DNA of 9,971 bases, taken from assembly GCA_035650495.1 (NCBI GenBank), contig DASRHK010000030.1, positions 1 through 9,971 on the forward strand, read 5' to 3'. Within the stretch, counting starts at the first letter, position 1. The number at the start of each line of letters is the position of its first letter. The notes under the pieces are model-generated. The model was not told the origin of the DNA. It did no database searches and worked only from the letters and a program-made list of their open reading frames with translations. A program made the translations under genes and the position numbers. Shown here piece by piece: positions 6,287 to 9,971 of this stretch. Origin of the DNA: DASRHK01 sp035650495. Its GTDB lineage: Bacteria; Pseudomonadota; Gammaproteobacteria; Nevskiales; Nevskiaceae.

Positions 6287-6287
6287 T

Positions 6288-7664
6288 TCAGCGGCCGTCG
6301 CCGAGCCGCGCGAGGTCTCGATAGTTCAGGCTCGCGTAGCGCGCGCCGCGCTCGTCGAAGCGGTGGAAGACGATGATCTCCGGCATCTCGAGCGCGGGAT
6401 TCTCCAGCCGGCACGCCTCCTCCGCGATCGGGACCAGCGGCCACTCTTCCGCCGCGAGGACGTGCGCGAGCTCGCGTGGCGTGGTGCGCAGCTTCAGCGC
6501 ATCGCCTTCGACGAACACTTCCGCCTTCCCGAACTTGTTCTGATACGCGCCGATCGCGCGCGTGCGATCGAAGCGCTTCGCGTCGATCGGCTGCGGCGCG
6601 CGCGGCAGCGCAGTGTCGGCGAGGTCGGCGAAGACCTCGCGGAACAATCCGTAGTAGAGGTTCTTCGCGAGCCCGCCGTTGCAGAGCAGGGTGACGACGA
6701 GGTCGGCGTGCGGCGCGATGCGCAGGAACGCGCTCTGCCCGATCGTGGTGCCGTCGTGCCCGAACACCGCGCGGCCGCTCCAATCGTGCAGCATCCAGCC
6801 GAGCCCCATGCGCACGCCCAGCCATGGTGCCGTGCGCCACGACGCGACGCGCTTGCGCGCTTGCTCGATGGTGGACTCGCTCAGCAAGCGCGCGCCGGTG
6901 TGCGCGACGCCGCCGTGGAGGAACGCTTCGCCGAAGCGTGCGAGATCGAGCGCGCCCGCATGCAGCGTCGCGCCCGTCGGGCCCATGCCGCGCGGCAGGA
7001 ACTGGTGCGTCGAGACCGCGAGCTGCTTCGTCTGCGGATCGGGCAGGTGGCCTGCGGCGACGCGATGCGACGGCAGCTGCGCGAAATCGGTGGTCATGTG
7101 CTCGGCGCGCAGAGGATCGAGGATCCGCTCGCGGAGCAACGCATCCCAGCCCTTGCCGGTGATCTCCTGCAGCATCGCGGCGAGCAGGATCGGCGCGGCG
7201 TTGGTGTACGAAATGCCATCTCCCGGTGCATGGATCTGGCCGAGGTCCGCGCAGCCCCGCGCGTATTTCTCGATGCAATCCGGACCAGTGCCGGTGTCGG
7301 GAAACCAATCGCCGTCGATGCCGCTGGTGTGCGAGAGCAACTGCGCGATCGTCACCGACTCGGTCGCCTCACGCGATGCGACCCGAAACCACGGCAGATG
7401 CCGGCGCAGCGGATCGTCGAGCCCGACGCGGCCGCGCTCGACGAGCTGCAGCACCAGCGTCGCGGTGAACGCCTTGGTGATCGAGCCGATCTGGAACAGG
7501 GAATCCGCCGTCGCGTCGAGACCGGTCGCGAGATTCAGCTTGCCGGTCGCGGCTTCGACGCAACGTCCGCGATGGATGATCGCCGCCGCGGCACCGGGAA
7601 CGCCGCAGCGCTCGGCGTGCCGGGCGAGTCGATCACCCAGCCATCCCGCAGTGACCGGCGTCAT
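6288..7664 (-). CDS. Class C beta-lactamase-fold serine hydrolase, apparently cytoplasmic
   Basis: The 458-residue product belongs to the beta-lactamase/penicillin-binding family (esterase and peptidase relatives included). The three active-site motifs are intact: S61-I-T-K64 (SxxK), Y153-T-N155 (YxN) and H303-D-G305 (third motif, HxG type, more common in EstB-like esterases and D-aminopeptidases than the KTG of true beta-lactamases). The catalytic domain ends near 350; a separate C-terminal part (about 355-458) is probably a small beta-rich domain. There is no signal peptide, so export is unlikely, unlike AmpC. The ATG at 7664 overlaps the stop of the MlaC-like gene (ATGA) and has no ribosome binding site, so translation is probably coupled. 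It may hydrolyse an ester or amide related to the cluster's substrate; that is inference. The fold call is secure; antibiotic hydrolysis is not implied. Confidence 0.94.
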   Translation of the reverse strand: MTPVTAGWLGDRLARHAERCGVPGAAAAIIHRGRCVEAATGKLNLATGLDATADSLFQIGSITKAFTATLVLQLVERGRVGLDDPLRRHLPWFRVASREATESVTIAQLLSHTSGIDGDWFPDTGTGPDCIEKYARGCADLGQIHAPGDGISYTNAAPILLAAMLQEITGKGWDALLRERILDPLRAEHMTTDFAQLPSHRVAAGHLPDPQTKQLAVSTHQFLPRGMGPTGATLHAGALDLARFGEAFLHGGVAHTGARLLSESTIEQARKRVASWRTAPWLGVRMGLGWMLHDWSGRAVFGHDGTTIGQSAFLRIAPHADLVVTLLCNGGLAKNLYYGLFREVFADLADTALPRAPQPIDAKRFDRTRAIGAYQNKFGKAEVFVEGDALKLRTTPRELAHVLAAEEWPLVPIAEEACRLENPALEMPEIIVFHRFDERGARYASLNYRDLARLGDGR

Positions 7665-8233
7665 CCGGATCGGTGCGCCGCCTCCAGCAGCTGGGGCAAT
7701 CGCTCGCCGCGCCGGCGCAGGCCGTCGATCACGCTCGTGCCTTTGTAGGACACGTCATAGATCTGCCAATGATCCTCGCCGTCGCGACGCATCGCGAACA
7801 AGAGCAGCGCGGGCGTGGGCCACTCGCCCGGTGCGGAAGCGTAGACGGCGGTGGTGCCGTCGAGCGCCTTCATGCGCGAGCGGTTCCAGTCGAGGCGCCG
7901 ATCGGTGTCCTGCTCGAGCAGTGCGAGCGCGTAGATGCGCACGAGCGCCTGTGCCATCGCGGCCTCGAGCTGATCACGCTCGGCATGGCTTGCGCGCCGC
8001 CACTGCTTGCCCAGCGCGAGCTCGCTCGCGAGCCGTGCATTCAGCGACGGCCGCACGATCTCGGTCGCACGCGCGTAGAGCGCTTCGTGATCCGACTCGT
8101 ACTGCGCGCGATGGGCGCGGATGTCGGACTGCAGCGCTTCGGTGACCTGCTGCGGGACCTGCGTCGCGTCGTCGGCCATCGCGATGGGCGCGACGGCGAA
8201 CAGCAGGAGGGCGGCGACGTGCGCGAGCTTCAT
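7661..8233 (-). CDS. Divergent MlaC/Ttg2D-like periplasmic protein (second copy)
   Basis: The 190-residue product has a signal peptide (1-20, ending IAMA before DD). It then follows the MlaC/Tol-Tol-Ttg2 layout: a helical N-terminal part, ELALGKQWRRASHAERDQLE (71-90), ALVRIYALALLEQ (96-108), and HWQIYDVSYKGTSVID (155-170). It aligns with the gene before it (LGxxWRxA, LxRxYxxALLE, W-x-x-Y-D-x-x-x-x-G-x-S) but lacks the FD near residue 63. It also lacks the NFRSQF segment, replaced by GLRRRG, and the C-terminal helix is short. MlaC proteins carry phospholipids through the periplasm; the changes suggest altered cargo or partner binding. It begins 1 bp after the first copy's stop and overlaps the hydrolase start. 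Probably a diverged tandem duplicate; family membership is likely, function uncertain. Confidence 0.8.
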   Translation of the reverse strand: MKLAHVAALLLFAVAPIAMADDATQVPQQVTEALQSDIRAHRAQYESDHEALYARATEIVRPSLNARLASELALGKQWRRASHAERDQLEAAMAQALVRIYALALLEQDTDRRLDWNRSRMKALDGTTAVYASAPGEWPTPALLLFAMRRDGEDHWQIYDVSYKGTSVIDGLRRRGERLPQLLEAAHRSG

Positions 8234-8234
8234 G

Positions 8235-8834
8235 TCAGATCGACTCGCCTTTCTCGAGCCGCGCGATCAGGGCATCGAGACCGCCCTGCTTGATCTGTGC
8301 CGCGAACTGGCTGCGGAAATTGGTGATGAGGCTCACGCCTTCGACGGCGATGTCGTAGGCGCGCCAGTCGCCGGCACCGGTCTTGTGCAGCTCGAAGGCG
8401 AACGTCACCGGCGGGCCCGACGCGCGGATCACGTTGGCGCGCAGGCTCGCGGTCTCGCCGTTGACCGCGTCGCGCAGCCAGTCGACGCTCGAGGAGTCGG
8501 CATTCTCGAGCAGCGCGTCGGAATAGGCGCGGATCAGCGTGGTCTTGAACGCGGCCTGGAAGCGCGTGCGCTGATCGGGCGTCGCGGTGCGCCACGCGCG
8601 GCCGAGGGTGATCTGCGCGATGTAGGGAACGTCGAACGCCGGCGTCACCAGCTGGTCGACGGTCGTGTAAAACGCGCTCTTGTCCTTCACGTACTGATCG
8701 TGATGCTGCTTGATCGCGGCCTGGATCTTCTCGGTCGCGTCGCGCACGACCTGGCCCGGCGCGGCATCGGCGCGGGCGTCGGCAGCGGAGAAGAAAGCGA
8801 CAGTGGCGAGTGCAACGGCTCTGACGGTCAACAT
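8235..8834 (-). CDS. MlaC/Ttg2D family periplasmic phospholipid-binding protein
   Basis: The 199-residue product has a signal peptide (about 1-20 or 1-24) and a canonical MlaC/Ttg2D domain. It shows VTPAFDVPYIAQITLGRAWR (63-82), the helix ending TLIRAYSDALLE (99-110), and WRAYDIAVEGVSLITNFRSQF (157-177), followed by LDALIARLEKGE at the end. MlaC shuttles phospholipids between the outer membrane MlaA complex and the inner membrane MlaFEDB transporter. Here no mlaFEDB gene is next to it; instead it follows an outer membrane efflux gene by 4 bp, so it may serve an efflux or lipid-export system. ATG 8834 has a strong AAAGGAG site; an upstream ATG at 8972 adds 46 residues that are shadow sequence. 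The family call is firm; the cargo is unknown. Confidence 0.92.
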   Translation of the reverse strand: MLTVRAVALATVAFFSAADARADAAPGQVVRDATEKIQAAIKQHHDQYVKDKSAFYTTVDQLVTPAFDVPYIAQITLGRAWRTATPDQRTRFQAAFKTTLIRAYSDALLENADSSSVDWLRDAVNGETASLRANVIRASGPPVTFAFELHKTGAGDWRAYDIAVEGVSLITNFRSQFAAQIKQGGLDALIARLEKGESI

Positions 8835-8838
8835 GGCA

Positions 8839-9971
8839 TCACTCCTTTGAAGCCAGTGTCCGCTGCGGCCAGCCGCCCGACACCGACTTGTACACCGCAA
8901 CCAACGCGACTGCGGTCCTCGTCTGACTCTGCGCAAGCTGATCCTCGGCCTGCAGCTCCGAGCGCTGCGCATCGAGCACCTGCAGGAAATCCGAGGCTCC
9001 GCCTTCGAAGCGGATGTCGGCGAGCTTCGCCGCAGACTGGCTGGCGACGGCGCTCTCCTTCAGATGCTCGCCCTCACGCTGCGCGCGGGAGTAGGCGACC
9101 AGCGCATTCTCCGCCTCTTCGAGCGCGCGCAACACTGTACCTTCGTAGGAGGCCAGATTGGCCTGGCTGCTGGCGTCGGCCGCGCTGATGCGCGCCCGCA
9201 CGCGGCCGAGATCGAGGAATACCCAGGAGATCGCCGGGCCGAACGCGTAATTCTCGCCGTCGCGCGTGAACAGATCGCCGAGGTTGGTCGCCGACACGCC
9301 GACACTGCCGCCGAACGTCACCCGCGGGAACAGATCTGCGGTCGCCACGCCGACGCGCGCGGTCGCCGACGCGAGGCGTCGCTCGGCGGCCTGGATGTCG
9401 GGACGGCGCCGAAGCAGCTCATTCGGCGTGCCGACGGCGACCGTCTGCGGCAGAGCGGGCAGCGCCACCGGCGCCTGCAATCTCGCGTTGAGCTCGCCCG
9501 GCTGGCGGCCGTCGAGCACTGCGAGCCGATGCATCGCCGTGGCGATCGTCGCTTCCAGTGCCGGGATGCGCGCGAGCGTCGACTCGAGCTCCGCGCGGCT
9601 GCGCGACGTGTCGAACTCGGTGCCGCGACCCGCGTCGAGACGATCCTGCGTGAGCTCGAGCGTCTTGCGCTGGTTGTCGGCGTTGCGCTGAGCGACGCGG
9701 AGCTGCTCCTGAGCACCGCGCAGCTCGAAGTAGTTGCGCGCGACCTCGGCCGCGACGCTCACCTGAAGCGCCTGCAGATCGGCGGCGATGGCGGAGGCAT
9801 CGGCGCGACTGGCCTCGACGTTGCGGCGAACGCGTCCGAAGAGATCGAGCTCCCACGAAACGTCGGTGGCGGCGTGATCGAGATTGACGTCGCGCTGGTC
9901 GCGCGGGACGCCCGGCGCTTGTGCGGCGCTCGCACGCTCGCGCGTGTAGCCACCTTCGGCGGTGACGGTCG
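8839..9971 (-). CDS. NodT/OprM-type outer membrane efflux factor (N-terminus beyond window)
   Basis: The frame is open from the right edge to TGA at 8841-8839, giving 376 visible residues; members have about 470-500, so roughly the first 100, with any signal peptide and lipobox, are outside. Seen early are VSWELDLFGRVRRNVEASRA and VSVAAEVARNYFELRGAQEQL, hallmarks of the repeat halves of the family. The second repeat follows: RRRPDIQAAERRLASATARV, then AISWVFLDLGRVRARISAAD. The C-terminus is AVYKSVSGGW, also typical. The trimer forms a barrel and periplasmic channel that completes RND or MFS pumps together with a membrane fusion protein. Its pump genes are presumably upstream beyond the edge. 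An internal GTG at 9762 is not the start, because conserved sequence continues before it. It ends 4 bp before the MlaC-like gene, whose ribosome binding site overlaps this stop. Confidence 0.96.
   Translation of the reverse strand, partial: TVTAEGGYTRERASAAQAPGVPRDQRDVNLDHAATDVSWELDLFGRVRRNVEASRADASAIAADLQALQVSVAAEVARNYFELRGAQEQLRVAQRNADNQRKTLELTQDRLDAGRGTEFDTSRSRAELESTLARIPALEATIATAMHRLAVLDGRQPGELNARLQAPVALPALPQTVAVGTPNELLRRRPDIQAAERRLASATARVGVATADLFPRVTFGGSVGVSATNLGDLFTRDGENYAFGPAISWVFLDLGRVRARISAADASSQANLASYEGTVLRALEEAENALVAYSRAQREGEHLKESAVASQSAAKLADIRFEGGASDFLQVLDAQRSELQAEDQLAQSQTRTAVALVAVYKSVSGGWPQRTLASKE

Noticed and set aside
5566..7308. A 580-codon minus frame that would fuse a long N-terminal part to TetR
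   Set aside because: The part upstream of 6261 is an arginine-rich out-of-frame reading of the hydrolase; the TetR fold starts after the ATG at 6261.
6363..8145. Two long overlapping plus-strand open frames (461 and 488 codons) opposite the serine hydrolase and the second MlaC-like gene
   Set aside because: Low-complexity R/A/S-rich translations, no motifs, and the opposite strand carries the full SxxK/YxN/HxG hydrolase.
8121..9188. Plus-strand open frame of 355 codons opposite the MlaC-like and efflux genes
   Set aside because: No domain or signal peptide; it is explained as an antisense shadow of canonical MlaC and NodT sequence.

Overview
This is a high-GC (about two thirds G+C by eye), densely packed bacterial chromosome segment. 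All twelve genes I can support lie on the minus strand, so transcription runs from the right end to the left end. The organism is a Gram-negative, most likely a proteobacterium. The reasons are a NodT/OprM-type outer membrane efflux factor, two MlaC/Ttg2D-type periplasmic proteins, and a YaiO-type outer membrane beta-barrel with a terminal phenylalanine. I cannot place it more precisely from sequence alone. No gene-free stretch exceeds 300 bases, and I see no tRNA, rRNA, CRISPR array, insertion sequence or phage gene.

Right block (about 9971 to 5566) is an envelope transport and detoxification cluster. In transcription order it holds an outer membrane efflux factor cut by the window edge, a canonical MlaC-like protein, a second divergent MlaC-like protein, a class C beta-lactamase-fold serine hydrolase and a TetR regulator. 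The first four are tightly coupled, with gaps of 4 and 1 bp and then a 4-bp ATGA overlap. The TetR gene follows after 26 bp that contain a near-perfect 16-bp palindrome and a TATAAT box only 7 bp from its ATG. This suggests an autoregulated, possibly leaderless promoter. The inner membrane pump subunits presumably lie beyond the right edge.

Middle block (5431 to 3648) is housekeeping: a pirin with an intact metal-binding set, then folD, the bifunctional methylene-THF dehydrogenase/cyclohydrolase, 29 bp downstream.

Left block (3540 to 1) looks like a compact envelope glycan or exopolysaccharide locus. It runs: stand-alone CheY-like receiver, NAD-dependent nucleotide-sugar epimerase/dehydratase, YaiO-family outer membrane barrel, membrane-anchored HEAT-repeat protein, and a membrane-anchored family 2 glycosyltransferase cut by the left edge. 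Gaps are 13, 3 and 13 bp, and the HEAT gene overlaps the glycosyltransferase by 4 bp, so a single operon is likely. A plausible reading is that the epimerase makes a sugar donor, the glycosyltransferase polymerises it at the inner membrane with the HEAT protein as a scaffold, YaiO acts in the outer membrane, and the receiver gives signal control. The leader of the receiver gene contains a strong inverted repeat that would fold over its own ribosome binding site. This block is the most interesting part of the window.
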